From Pelodera strongyloides (Eukaryota; Nematoda; Chromadorea; Rhabditida; Rhabditidae), in assembly GCA_036852015.1 (NCBI GenBank), contig JAANDG010000007.1, positions 496,001-560,000 on the forward strand: 64,000 nt of DNA. The letters run 5' to 3'. A model generated the notes under the pieces. It was not told the DNA's origin and ran no database searches. It worked only from the letters and a program-made list of their open reading frames with translations. This document shows positions 11,941 to 24,700 of this stretch, in pieces (positions within the stretch are counted from its first letter, which is position 1; each line of letters opens with the position of its first letter). A program made the translations under genes and the position numbers.

Positions 11941-14900
11941 TCACTTCCTCTTTTTCTGAAAAATAAATAAATAAATGAACATTAATTAATGAATTTTGCT
12001 TACATGTGCTTCACACGTGTGTACCAACATGACACACGCACAACAAGATTGTTTTCTTCGCTAACGGAATTAACGGATAATATCTTCCCCACACTCCACA
12101 ATGGTTACTTCTCTCCAAATTTCTCTCAACATGGGAAAATAGAAAAACTTGCGAAAACTCTGGATTCTGCATTATCTAGCTTGTTTGCATAACTAAAAGG
12201 CACAAATATAATTATTAAAAAATATATAATAATTAATAATAATAATAGATAATAATAAAAGACAATTACATAATAGATTTAGATAATTAAATAGCAAATA
12301 AAATACTTACCCCTTTTCCTCCTCCACCAAATGATCGCCTCGACACGTTTATCGGACCGCCCTTCGCTTTTCGATTCATGCTCTTCTCCGTGCCTGAACA
12401 GTAAGAGTAATATAAATCCAAGTCAGCGCTTCCAGTCTTCGAGCTGACAAACGATACGAATCAATATTAAGGGATAGTAAATCAAAGATGGAAAGCTTTT
12501 ATATGCAGCAAATAATCTTGGGTAGATCACCGGCAAAGAGCCACTTAAATATGCCAACAGATGCGAAAACATGAAGCAGAACATGGAACGGGTAAATTTT
12601 TCCCGACCAGACGCGGGGCGTATATTATATTATCAATGTTTCACGTAAAGGATATTCCTATTGAGGCCGGGTCGTCAATGTTCTGCTACGGATTCTGTTC
12701 TCTGATCCCGCGTTAGGTATGCAGATTATACTGATATGCAGATTTCAAACAGAAAACACGAAAAATTCAAATGCCGAGTCGAAACAAGTGATATCCATAT
12801 TGAGATTTCGCTTATATCTACACTAAACACTGGGACTAATTAAATTACAAGTTACTCATAAAACTTAATTTGACTCAATAAAACCCCAAATCCCATACCT
12901 GCCCGGTAGTCTCCAAACTTGAGCAGATCCTCGAGTGTGTTCATGCCTGCAGCCTGTGCAGTCAGTTCGTTCTTTCTCTTTCTCTCGCCGCCCATCTTCG
13001 GCAAACGAGTCATGTGCTCCTCTTCCCACCTGAAGTGAAACACGAAAGATTAACAGGATTCAACGGAAAGGGTGCAATATTAGAAGTAACCCGTAACCAC
13101 CAAAAATCGCACTTCTGTCTGTCATCCTCCTTCAACATCTGCTTGCAATTAATATCAATAGTTATATAGTATACTGTATTATTTCGCTTTTGTTCTTTTT
13201 TTTCAGAATAACGTTTACAATTTATACATATACTATATTGGGCACTGGGGCACCATTTCCCTCGTCCAAACCCCCACTGTGTGGTCACATTCACGGAGCA
13301 GGGTTCAATATGTGGAGGAATCCAACAGTATCCCCAAAACTCACTTCTGTCTATCATCCTCTTTCACCCTTTGCTTGGGCGTGAAGTTGTCCTGGAATTC
13401 CTCCACTGGGGCATCTCCAAACTGTTCCCTCAGCTCCTGGACCAGTGTCGATGAGAGGGCCTTCCTGCGGAGACGATCACGACGCTGCTTCTCATACTCC
13501 TCAGCCGTGTTATCTGAACAGTTCAGTAATAAAACTCTAAAAATGGAAGACCAACGTCTGAATCTGAAGATTGGAAGCATATATTATCCAAAGATTGCAA
13601 TCCAAAAGTCACACAACTAAAAATTTGATACTTTCTTATTGTTTCAGATATAAATAACGGCAAAATAGGTGGATCGAGGTTTAGCAACAACAACAAACCT
13701 GCACTTCTTTCTACCTAGCAATGATCTCAGGAATTCTCACTACCGACGCTGCTACCCAGCTAGCGGTAGATAAGCATAAAATAATAGCGATGAGAAGCAC
13801 ACACCATTGTATGGTACGGCGACCAGTTTCTTCGGTACGTAGACTCGGCTCTCCTTGGCTGTTTTCTTCTCTGCTCCCTCCTCAGCATCCTCTTCCTCCT
13901 CTTCTTGGCCTTCATTGTCATCGAACTGTCAATTTAGTATTTGTACATTACATAATATGTATATAATGATACAACTTAATAGTTGTGCTCAAAATATATA
14001 ATCGGTGAGAAGCAAAAAAATACCATACTACAATGCTTCGTCAGGCGCAAGACAAGAAAAAAGTAGTACCAATACATAGCTTAAAAAAGGAATACTCTAC
14101 CTCCATCATTTCCGGACGTGCTCGCAGTGTAGGAGCTCCTTCAGAGGATCTCTAAACAATAATAGGATAGAAATAAGAAAACTACCGATTTAATGTAATA
14201 CGCGGTATAATTTAACAATATACGAACGCAGGTTACGTAAGGCTCATGAACTGGAACTCCAACTTCTGAACTTAACTATGTGTTTTATTTATTTCAGCGA
14301 TAATCTACAAAAATTGAACGTAAACTCAACTACGACTTTCTCAAATGTCTCCCGTGAAACATGGTGAATTCAAGCCGTTATTGCTCTCTCTTGTTAGTTG
14401 CGAGAAGAGAAATTAACAATGACATAGAACGTTTTGGCATAATCCTTTTTTTTCTCGACGCATACACAATACAAGGAACCAGAGCACAACGATACACTCA
14501 ACACACACTACATTGGTTCTGTCTACCGTTATATTCACTTGAGTATTTCCAATAAAGATTTATAAAACTTCAAGCAATATAGCGGCCGTTTTTGGAACGT
14601 AGAGATTTTCGACAACTGCAACCACATACGTTGTATGCAAATTAATACAATCAGACTCGCGCAGTAATTTGCATACACTACATCGGAATACACGGCATTA
14701 AAGATGTAACCCACTAGAAGTAGCTTCTGAATCTGGTCCTTCATCTTCGACTCGGTTGCACGGACCCGCTCCAGATACTGAAGTATACACATTCAATTTT
14801 CCATTAGGACCACCAACCGGGCCTAGCCATCACCTCCTTAGAAACGCCTTATTCGTTCCACTTACAGTAATCAACACAATATATTAAGTACGTCCAAAAA

Positions 14901-15777
14901 TGCAGAGCTTAAACCAATTCACCGACTAAACAAGCATTTCAGGGTCTGTCGAGCGTTTACTCATAGCAACAACAACAACTACAAGGATTCTATACACGAC
15001 TTATGGAAAAGAACAAACCGTTCGCAGCTTGACGGTTCTATCCACAGCCCTAGCATCGGCAATTGACTCGCCTTTGGTCATTGCTCGCATTATCAAACCC
15101 ATATCAGCCAAGTATGATAACAAATCGTGATTCTTCACTTCAAGCAGTGATATTCCCTAAATAATATATTCCGTTATTAAAAAACACCCTCTCAACATTT
15201 TTAACTAACACACCACTAAACACATGTATTTACTTTTAGTGAAAGTTTACTGCAAACCGGACATTAAAAATAATAAAGCACACCTCTCGTTCGTCCAAGT
15301 CAGACAGACCCTGTGAAAATTTCTTGACATTTTCCAAGGCTTCTGTGGAACTTTTCGCACAATCAGCAGCAATCTATAACATCACGGTGGGGCATACTTA
15401 TAATAAAATACGGAATCAATGGGAAAACCTAAAGCGGTATAGCAGCCGCACTTTAAAACTTGTATTGGACGCGGGATTCCCAAGTAGTGTATAACTGCGC
15501 GATATTGTGCTAGCTGATTAGTGTAATTACTTCATTTGCACACAACTACTTTCAAAAACAGGCCGCTATTTTCAGGAGCACAAACAAAGAACGCACAAAC
15601 ATTCTTGTTGCGTTGAGCTATGAGCTATCGAGCAGAACTACTTTCATCAAGCAAAAAGAAAGTAATATCGCAACGGTAAATAAAACATACCTTTGCAAAT
15701 CGTTCCGCATCGGTCAGAGGCTTTTGATTGACCGATTTGGCTCTGGATGGCTCCGGTGCGGTATCGACACCGTCCAT
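11941..15777 (-). CDS. NGDN: Neuroguidin (Sas10/Utp3/C1D family, Lcp5 homologue)
   Basis: Ten exons give an unbroken 315-residue protein: 15691-15777, 15284-15373, 15019-15156, 14715-14777, 14101-14151, 13805-13925, 13345-13513, 12899-13029, 12311-12393 and 11941-11955 (KKRK then TGA). Human NGDN is also 315 residues. The Sas10/Utp3 domain covers roughly residues 40-140 (GISLLEVKNHDLLSYLADMG; ARAVDRTVKLRTYLERVRAT; KDQIQKLLL). An acidic Glu run follows, then the conserved ESRVYVPKKLVAVPY and RRKALSSTLVQELREQFGDA blocks and a basic tail. The family works in the small-subunit processome (yeast Lcp5) for 18S rRNA maturation; vertebrate NGDN was also reported to bind eIF4E. The last exon is only 15 bp. 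The ATG follows a TTTTTTCAG acceptor by 5 bp. Confidence 0.95.
13060..13150 (-). pseudogene. Decayed duplicate of NGDN exon 7 end plus donor region
   Basis: Inside the intron downstream of NGDN exon 7, the minus strand encodes KQMLKEDDRQK, matching KQRVKEDDRQK at the end of the real exon (13345 onward), offset by 236 bp. Similarity runs on past the donor into the intron. The copy reads GTGCGA where the functional donor reads GTGAGT. It appears to be a small tandem duplication whose copy has lost its splice donor. Confidence 0.6.
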
Positions 15778-16943
15778 TGATACTGAAAAAATACTACAAA
15801 ATTACACTTTAATACAATCTTGACGTGTAACATAAAGAAAAAGTTTGGACTAAAAAGTGCAGCTCAATGTGTTGAATGAAATGTGTATAAATAAAGTAAT
15901 ACAAAATTAGTAAATTTCTAAAAACGCTACAAAATTCCAAAAAATAAGTACAAAGGTTGCGACAGCATGTGTAACTACATAGCAAAACTACGGTGTTTAA
16001 TCCATACAACGAAAAACAAGTACCATAGATACTCAGCACAAAGGGTTTATGCCTTCCTACTTACATTGCAACTTATATTACTCTACATGTCATTTCTTGA
16101 TAACAGATAAAATTCATCGAGCGAGGTACATCAAAGCACAAATCGTAAGTGCAGCAACGAAAACAGACCAACTAACACATGCAATAATATAATTGTTTTA
16201 TTATATGGTATACATACGACTTATTAATAAAAATACTTTTCGAATATATAAATAAAACAAATTGTGTTTACAATGCATGGCTAGCAAATACACTACAACC
16301 GGCATAAACTTAGAGATTGAGGTTCAAAAACTAAACTTTGCTGATCAAAACAAACATATTGTCTTAACAAAAAAACAAACAAGAGATTGGAATGTAGCCA
16401 TCATTCTAACCGGGGTAAGTACAAAAACAAATATTATCATTATCAAATACAGCTTCTATATAAACATGGAAAACTAGGTTTTTCTATACGGCAAAGGGCA
16501 CAACACAGCCAGAGTAACGTAAATCAGGTAGATACAAAGAGAAAAGAATACAAGGAGTTGGAAAAATGCAACGAACAATCTACATTCAGAGTTACACATT
16601 TACCACAGGCTCTCTGTAAGCCTAAAGAAAGTTACTTTGGTTTATATTGAAGAACTCTATGAGATACCTGTTGTTCCCAGTCGATTAACTTAAAATTATA
16701 CAATAGACCTCTATTATTAAAGAATCAGTTAATTACTACAATATCCGTACATAGCTATCACGCGAAGCAACAAATAAGACGGAAAAGGCGACTAGGGAGA
16801 GGAAACTTATCAATACAACCTACAACGCAAAATCCGCACATCAAAAGGTGCGCCAACATAAATTGCACACCTTTCGCGCACCCCTGGCACACGTTCCTCG
16901 CGCGGCGACGACGCGGAGTTCCATCAGTGTGCAGTCATACCAC
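15778..16943. other. Intergenic: C/EBP 3' side to NGDN start
   Basis: 1.17 kb, AT-rich, no gene seen. AATAAA on the minus strand at 16197-16202 is the best poly(A) signal for the C/EBP gene. Near 16850-16910 is a CG-rich patch (GGTGCGCCAAC..., CGCGCGGCGACGACGCGG). The region ends in TTTTTTCAG and five bases (TATCA) before the NGDN ATG. Confidence 0.6.
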
Positions 16944-17975
16944 TCACTTAGACGAGGACGACGTGGAAGCCTCTTCCTCACTCACTTTCCTCTTATTACC
17001 AGAAGCATAGGCAACGAACATCTCCTTCAGGAACTTGAGCTCGTTCTGTAGACTGTCCACCTGCAATATTGTAATACACCTTACTTCATATACATACCAC
17101 CATGCATGTCAAATATCAAGATGGTTTTTTCAGCCCTTGACAGCCTTGACTTCTTCATATACTGCGCACACTTGTGTCACAAATTATAACATACGAAGAA
17201 AGCTCATCGAATGTTTTTCCCGTGGGCTCTCAACCCTCTAATGCTACTCCCTTTATCTGCCACATCCAGCAAGGTACATGGGATCGCACTTCTGATAGTC
17301 ATAGACAAAAACGTAATAATTCAATAATAACGCCAATGGCATTCGTACACGTGAACCAACAATATGGACTTCTACCTAATAATTAATAATAATAATAAAC
17401 TGCTCAGTTCCACCAACCTTCCTCTCCAACTCCGCATTTTCCTTCTTCAGATCATCCACTCTCTTCGTCGTGTCCGTCTCCTCCTGACGCTTCTTTTGAC
17501 GAGTTCTGAAAGCAAATCGTTTTTTTTTCTTCAAAGCGTACCTTTACAACAACCACCGGTAAGTACGAACCATATGAATCAAGGTTCACCAAGCTAGCGC
17601 TAAGCTTTCATCTTGCATATTTAGTCAGTAACCGTTTCCGAAAATAGAACGGTAATATTCAATTGTAAAAATATTGTCACAACGTTTTCTAGTACTGAAC
17701 ATGGTGGCGAGCCGTATACTATCATACAGGCCCAGTATGCTGCTACTGTAGGTAAACAAGAAAAAAAAATTACGCTATTCGACCGTAGGCAAAGCCCCTA
17801 TACATGAGGCCAAAATTACAGTACTCGGTACTCCTTCCCTTCCTACTCCTTCCTACCTGTTAACTGCCTCATTGTTCTTCTTTCTCTTCTGAAGGTACTC
17901 GTCCTCCTCGCCTCCGGAACCGGCACCACTTCCGGAACCACTAACACCTCCTCCGCCACGCTTTCGACTACTCAT
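16944..17975 (-). CDS. CEBPG: C/EBP-gamma-type bZIP transcription factor
   Basis: Three exons (17857-17975, 17418-17505, 16944-17060) give a 107-residue protein ending in a Ser-rich tail. A short Gly/Ser/acidic leader (MSSRKRGGGGVSGSGSG) precedes the basic region YLQKRKKNNEAVNRTRQKKR, which carries the N-x-x-A-V-x-x-[ST/K]-R DNA-contact signature of C/EBP. The leucine zipper is DDLKKENAELERKVDSLQNE followed by LKFLKEMFVAYA, with heptads in the same spacing as vertebrate C/EBP-gamma. It lacks any transactivation domain, as C/EBP-gamma does, so it should act as a heterodimer partner. The DNA-binding half is split by an intron after the Asn of VNR. An acceptor GAGTTTAG lies 30 bp before the ATG. 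C. elegans CEBP-2 is a family member of similar build. Confidence 0.93.
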
Positions 17976-18717
17976 CACCAAAGTTCGTGAATCGATCGAG
18001 TTCTTCTAAACTCTACTCTCAAACTGTACATCAGACAGGAGACTGAAACACACTCAGAGTTCAATTCACTGCAGTTCTAACTTCTAACCTTACCTTTCTC
18101 GAGTTTTTCACCATGTAAAACATGAACAACCAACCATCTAAGTGAAAGACAAGAAATACCTTTCCGAACTGGCGAGCGAATCCTGTCGGTACGGTACTTG
18201 TAGGGATACGCTGATATTTCGTCAGACTTCGAAATCGCGCTTGACCTGAATTACATCAAGTATTTAAACAGGGAATGTCACACTCAAACTTCAAACCACG
18301 GCTGACCAACACCACAGTGAATCAAACAATCGACTAATAAAGAAGAATGTAGATAAAGTACAAATCAGATGGAACAACTGAAATTTAGTACAGTGGAACA
18401 CCTAACCACACACAATTTTTATTAATACATAAACGCAATCAATTACCACATTCAAAATAAAGCATAATAAACAAAAAATCACAAAGTATTTGTCTACTCG
18501 AACACCGATATTCATGATTATGGCTAGCATAATAGAGAAAATAAATAGAAAATAAAAGACTCAATATCAACTAAAACTATATGATACAAATCGTGTCTTA
18601 CAAAAATACCTCCAAACATAATCACCATGAAATTGATAATTACATAACTGACTAATTACTTTTTGGAAATAAACCAATCGGTCAAAAAAATTCACTTTTA
18701 TTTGATAACATACGACA
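17976..18717. other. Intergenic: UBR4 3' side to C/EBP start
   Basis: 742 bp. AATAAA on the minus strand lies at 18697-18702 (16 bp after the UBR4 stop) and again at 18418-18423; the second is the likelier poly(A) signal. The C/EBP side ends with a GAGTTTAG acceptor at 18006. No ORF of note. Confidence 0.6.
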
Positions 18718-21700
18718 TTAGTTGTTGAGGGATGGAACCGCGTCCAGGGGGAAATCTGAAAGAAATCCTTTTTGAATCGAATGAAACGATCCTATATTGA
18801 TTCACCTTAATCAATAAGAAACCAGTGGTGACCGTCACCAAAACAGCGGCTTCTTACGTTCTCGGGCGCGCAGACACGAGCGAAGCTAGCCGCGCAAATT
18901 GGAGTGCATGCATAGCAGGCCGCGCTTTTGTGAACGCGCACGTAGTTGTCCGCGATCCGCGCAGTTACCCACGTACGCGGATAGATAACGGATACTAATA
19001 CATAGTAACGGATAATAATACATAGTGGGGTGAGTTACCGCGCAGCGCAGCAACGCAAATCCGCGCACCCAGCAAAACGTTTGGCGGCTGGCGCTCGAGG
19101 TTCAGAGTACTATAATTAATACTCACCCAAAACATCAGCGAATTCATCATAACTGTCGCAGGGCGCGACGTCTCCATCAAAGAAACTGACGAATAGAGCA
19201 GTCTTCTTGAGGGTCTCTATGAAATGCTCCTTCAGCCACTCCAGACGGTCTTCGCCGGCAATCTACAACGGTTTAATTTTCTTTAGCTTTGGTCGATAAA
19301 CACCCCAAGTTTTTTTTAAATTATACTCAAATATCCCTGTTTTAAATGAATAATTAGTCGATAAACAATAAAACGGAAAAGGGTACAAAAATACGGTGTA
19401 ACCTACCGTAATCACCTTATCGAAATAGGCATCCACAAAGGCCCACGTGAAGAGAATGGGTTTGATGCTAGCCCAGCCAGTCAATCCTAAAGTATGGATA
19501 AAATTGTAAACTGAGCTTGAAAATAAGGTCTGAGGTCTGGTAATATCTTCTTTGGCATGCTCCATTATTGGGATGGATATAAGTTGTTCATGGTTCAGAT
19601 ATGGCGAGCATAAGTGACACACACCTTTGTGACACACACACCCCAGCCTCAAGGCTTACTTTCACCCATACACGACAACCACAAGCTCCTACTGAAAAGG
19701 GTGGAAAAGAAAATTAAAGCTCACCAGATCGTTGCGCATCTTCAACACTCGCTCGCAGTACGTCCAATCTCGCCTCCTTCCAGTGTTCAGCCGTCTGCTC
19801 AGTGAGGAGGAAGGCAACCACTCTGGAAGTTGGCATTATAAGTTGGCATTACTCAGTATACCCACACACAAGACAAACAAAGAGAAACTACCCACGCCTT
19901 AGAGTTTAGAGTATCTGTCTATCAGTTATTTTTAAGTTCACTGTTTCCTATCCACATTTCTGCAGAATATCTCTAATCGTACAACTGTCTTGGAGTTTTT
20001 AGTAGGCAGTAAAAAAAAACAAGTTATGAAAGTAAGCAGAAACCAAAGCCGGTCTCACCTCGATGTGCAACTTGTTGTAGGAAGCGAGGTCTGGTCCTCA
20101 GGAAGACTCAGCGCGAGAAGGTGCAGGACTGCCAGATACTGTGCATTTGATTCGCGACCACCACCTGAATTGGATAGGTTAGAATGTCCGAATACATGAA
20201 AACTATCCAACAAATGAAAATACAGTAGCATGGGACGAGCATAAAGGGCCTAGTCATCACGGGAGTCTCCACTATAGCGAACGTTCCCCGTGTGGTTACA
20301 CAGACAAACTAACATTACAAAAAGCCAACCAAAAAATACTAATTTATGTACTGAAGATACATAAATCGCCAAATATTCCAGTCCATTTAAATTTTTTCGC
20401 CTGACTGAGCATTTAGATTATGTTTATTATTATTCCTCTAAACAAGTGTATTGTGTAGTATGTTCCAAAATCAGTCTCACCCTTGCTGTTATCGCTGAAG
20501 CTCCGGAAGTTCACAAACTTGTCGATCAGAGTGCACATATCCACGAAGACATTGTTACGGGTGAGCAGGGCGCCATTCGCTGCCACTACCTGGACAATAC
20601 GCATATTTATACCAAAGAACTGTACTCTAAACGAAACATACACACCAACACACACACGCGCACACACACGAACATTCCCACACACACACACACACCCTCC
20701 CACCCACGCACACACCCACGCACACACCTTCCCACCCACGCACACACACACGCACACACAGACTCATACACACACACATTAAACCAAAAACAACGTTAAC
20801 AAGAGTTCCCAGATTCCGTGTGTACGCAACCGACTTTGTCAAGTATTCGAAAGTCATTTGCAGTAATCAGTATCCTAAAACTCACCGAAATATCAAGTTC
20901 TGCCTTGTTGACAGCCGCTTTCCAGTCAGCTTCCGATGGACTTCCCACACAAATTGGCATGAGAACGTTGCAGAGGACACCAGCGTTGTGCAACGATGCC
21001 TGGATATTAATAAGTTACTGTACGCGAAGATTTTGGCTTTTTGAAGGTGCGCTAATCGAACCCGTGTCTTTGGATTACTGGCCTAACCACAAAATAATTT
21101 GGCCTGACCAGCAATGAAACATAATAAAAACACAAGCCCAAAATATCATATAGCTACGTAGTAAAAATAAACCTTCATAAAAGGCTCACCTTCGCCCATT
21201 CGTCCGAACTGCCTCGACCCGAAGTGCGTCGTATAGCATTCTGATGGCAGTCGACGTGAACCATCACCATCTAAATACACATAATTCAGAACTAACCACA
21301 GACAAAAAGAAGGACATCGTGCTTAGGAATATAGTACATGTATCTACAAAACGTCATACATAAGAAGTACAAAACACAGTTTATAGATTCTAGAACAATC
21401 ATAGCCCATAATCTCACAAACAAACCTGCGACACTGTCGTAAACGAAGGTCCTCGTCCATCAGTCGCATGCAGCGGCATCACGTACGCATATGCACACGG
21501 TACGCGCGGCCCTTGAGCAATCGACTCTCTGCATATACAGCACGATTGGAGCGGGTCGAGCGCCTCGCCGTCCAACTGGGGTTCGTTGGCGATGCGACGG
21601 GAGTTGACCTCAAATGAACTCAGATACAATAATCGTACTACGTGATATAGTGATTTCTGCGAAAAACTGATGATTGAATGTTTGAGATTTGTAATTCTGA

Positions 21701-24700
21701 GTAAGTGGTATCATAATATAACTTGTGCTACACTGATTGCAAAATAATTATACGGTAACACGCCACAGAGGTGTCAAAAATCTCCCAAATCCCAAAAGAG
21801 CAATAAATAAACAACTCGGCACTCGGCACCCTGTACTTACGCACAGAAAAACATTAAATTAGACACACAAGTGTAATTGAAAAATGGAAGATATAAGATA
21901 CGCATCAGTATAGGCTTACGGGGCTCATACTGCAAGACATGTACGGCATCACTCACCTTAACCTCGCCAGAAGTTCCCAGTTGCATTCCCATTCTCGTAA
22001 GTTGTTTCTGACGCATTGCCATCGCCAGTTGTCGTTTCTTCTGCTTGGTTTCCAGACGAACAGCTTCAATTTTGGCTGCTACCTAAATGTAAACAACAGA
22101 GTACAAATGAAAATACTAATGTTCCCCGCAAGCTACGTTCACCAAGGAGTTGCCGTCACTCTGTGGGACCTGGTTCTATTCGCGTTTATTTTCTTACAAT
22201 AGTTTTTCAACTTGTTTCAAATTGTTTATGTAGATAAAACTCTATACTAGAGGGAAAAGGCGGCTCCAATAAACCACAAGCAATAACTCATCAGACTACA
22301 AATAAGAACCGCCTACGCACTGAACCAGTAAAAATTATTACGAAACATTATTATTAATTGTAGAGGTATCAACGGCAAACCAAAGCAAAACTACAAGTAA
22401 CTGTCTTATTAGCTCTCTGAAACACAACGTTTCTGTGGTGAATATCACGCACGAAAATGATCACGTAAATTTACAGAGATGTGGCACACTGCACACTCAC
22501 AAACTCTGAAAATAAGAAACTACAAAAAGTGAACGTGCTGTACCTCTGGATTCTCTTTCAGGGCATCCACAACACTTTCGGCTAGCGTTCCGATTCGATC
22601 AACTGAGGTCACCTGAAACAAGAAAACTTATTTTCAGCTCTTATCCCATAAACGTAGCTAATAACATGGAGGGCATACTGGTTACTCTGCAGAAACCAAT
22701 GAGTCAACTGTCCAGGTTCGCGGTGAAGTGAGTTCGACCTGTTTGGGCGGCAAGCTGTCGCTGTAGCGCCACGACTTCGCCACAATTTCACAGCGAGTTT
22801 TATCAGCGTCGTACGCCTAATGAAAGACTCCACTACCTGCTCGAGCCTATGCAGCACGTGTAGCGTTTTCTCAGCGATCGCCTTCTGCGAATTCTCGTGT
22901 CCGGTCGCCATTCCACCTATCAGACTGAGCACCTAAACGAAGTGTGAGTGTGAATAAGAAAATTGATAATTGTAAGTTTTTCGTGCTTTTAACGCAATGT
23001 TTCAACAAATCATTAATTCAACCGGGTCACAACTAAACCATTACCACCGGGTTACAACCAACCGTCTCCAGTAAAGCCATTACTTGTTGGAAATACGACG
23101 GAATTGTGGTGCTTTCAAAACCCACACAAATATACCAGAAAGTCTACACTCTCAAAGGGGTCATGTTAAGAATAATTATCACAAAGAAAGAAAAAAAAAC
23201 ATATGGATAATAAACAAAAAAGTGTTCATACCATAGTCAGACATGGTCGGCTCAAGTACAACTTCCATTCCGGCGACTCGACAGCATTGTATAAGGGCGG
23301 ATGCTCATCCACCAGGTACTCACACGCCTGGAAAACGAACATTATAAAAAGGTAAGGTTAGAGGTTAGATGAGCCTTCGCAAGGAAACTGAGCCAACAAT
23401 ATATATGTGCACATATACTTCACCAATTGAAAAGCAACATTTGCGCATCCTGAGAGAAGGCAAAGTATAACCCCCCTACAAAGAAAACTATCAATGCTGC
23501 ATGCATTATCAGTGGCTTTAGAACATGTTCTTGACGTTCATGTCCCATTGTCGATGCACTAACAACCTAAGGTATGCGCGACTGCACTCTCGTGCCTGCA
23601 CGTCTACAATAAAACTGACCGCTTTCAGCACTCCGGTGTCAATTATCTTGTCCTTCAGTGCGCGTCCCTTTTCAGATGGCAGGATTTCGGACGTGATTGA
23701 GCAAATCACACTCAGACGATGAAGAGACGCATCTTGCACATTTTGTGGTCTGCAAACAGAAACTCTATTAACGGCTATGGCTATTCTATGAAACGAACGC
23801 TACGGACGGCGTAGCGCCTGTTGTTGGACGCCTCCTAGAAACACGATCTTAGCTCCAATATTCCTCTGATATTGATTATGAGGCTCGATGGCTTGTATTT
23901 TTGAACTTTATAGAGAGGAGCTGGTAGTGTGACTTCACATGGTTAACTCGTTCTGTTGGATACTCCAGTAAAAGATCGTAATGAAATAAGACCACAGCTA
24001 ATTTCCAATAAATATATGTAAGTAAAGGGCGTAAACTCGTAAACTACGAAAAGGTCAAAGGCGAAAGCTCCTACCTCCGCTCATCAATCACCGAATACTT
24101 GCAGCACGAGTTGTACGCGTCCAGAAGCACCTTTTCCGATTCCTCATCTCCAATACAAATGTTCGGCATTATACGGGAAAGTTTCTCACGTACAGCAACC
24201 ACTTCACGCATTCTGAAATAATTAATTTTTAATCATCAATTACCACTAGTTATTAATTTACTGACACCACACCCCAATCATTGTTGGAAAGAAGGACAGG
24301 AACTCACAGAGTCACAGACTATTCACCTATCGTATTAGCAACTCGTACATATGGTGGCTTACTTGTAATCAAGAATATATCGCAATATGAGAGACTCTAC
24401 CGTACTATATGGATACCTACAGTATCTACTACATGGATGTTCAAACTACTGTAAACACTATACGGATAGTTAAGGCATAAAGAACCTACTGTGTGGCCAT
24501 TTGCAGTCTCGTATTCGGATCGGTCGACAATGGGGCATCTTTTTCCATGGCCAGTTGAAGAAGCCACTTCATTTCCGCTGGTGGTACACCAGTTAGCAAC
24601 TGAAATCAAGTTATTCACCTAAACAATCAGCCATTTCAATTTCGAGCTCAATTTCTATTCAAAAACAATGATGCAATTTATGCAATACACGCAGATTTTA

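Larger units (their letters stand above)
18718..22082 (-). other. UBR4: UBR4 C-terminal E3 module (hemiRING, UZI) exons
   Basis: Ten consecutive exons join exactly: 21957-22082, 21426-21656, 21190-21270, 20886-20999, 20481-20589, 20059-20164, 19725-19822, 19407-19486, 19127-19262 and 18718-18755. They contain [16 protein letters not shown] (human RQKAMAMRQRTLGTLGM region), the zinc ligands [17 protein letters not shown] and [10 protein letters not shown], the UZI part ([23 protein letters not shown]) and the end [12 protein letters not shown] ... [14 protein letters not shown]. In the family this module binds E2 UBE2A/B without a canonical RING. All visible metal-ligand positions are kept, so the ligase should be active. 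The loop between the CxxC and the DCH motif is shorter than in human. Confidence 0.92.

Noticed and set aside
16262..16650. Two overlapping frames of 71 and 87 residues between C/EBP and NGDN
   Set aside because: AT-rich, no similarity recognised, no splice or start context.
20413..20857. Several overlapping 76-117-residue frames rich in His/Thr or Val/Cys
   Set aside because: They are translations of the (CA)n block; the real coding part is the UBR4 exon 20481-20589.
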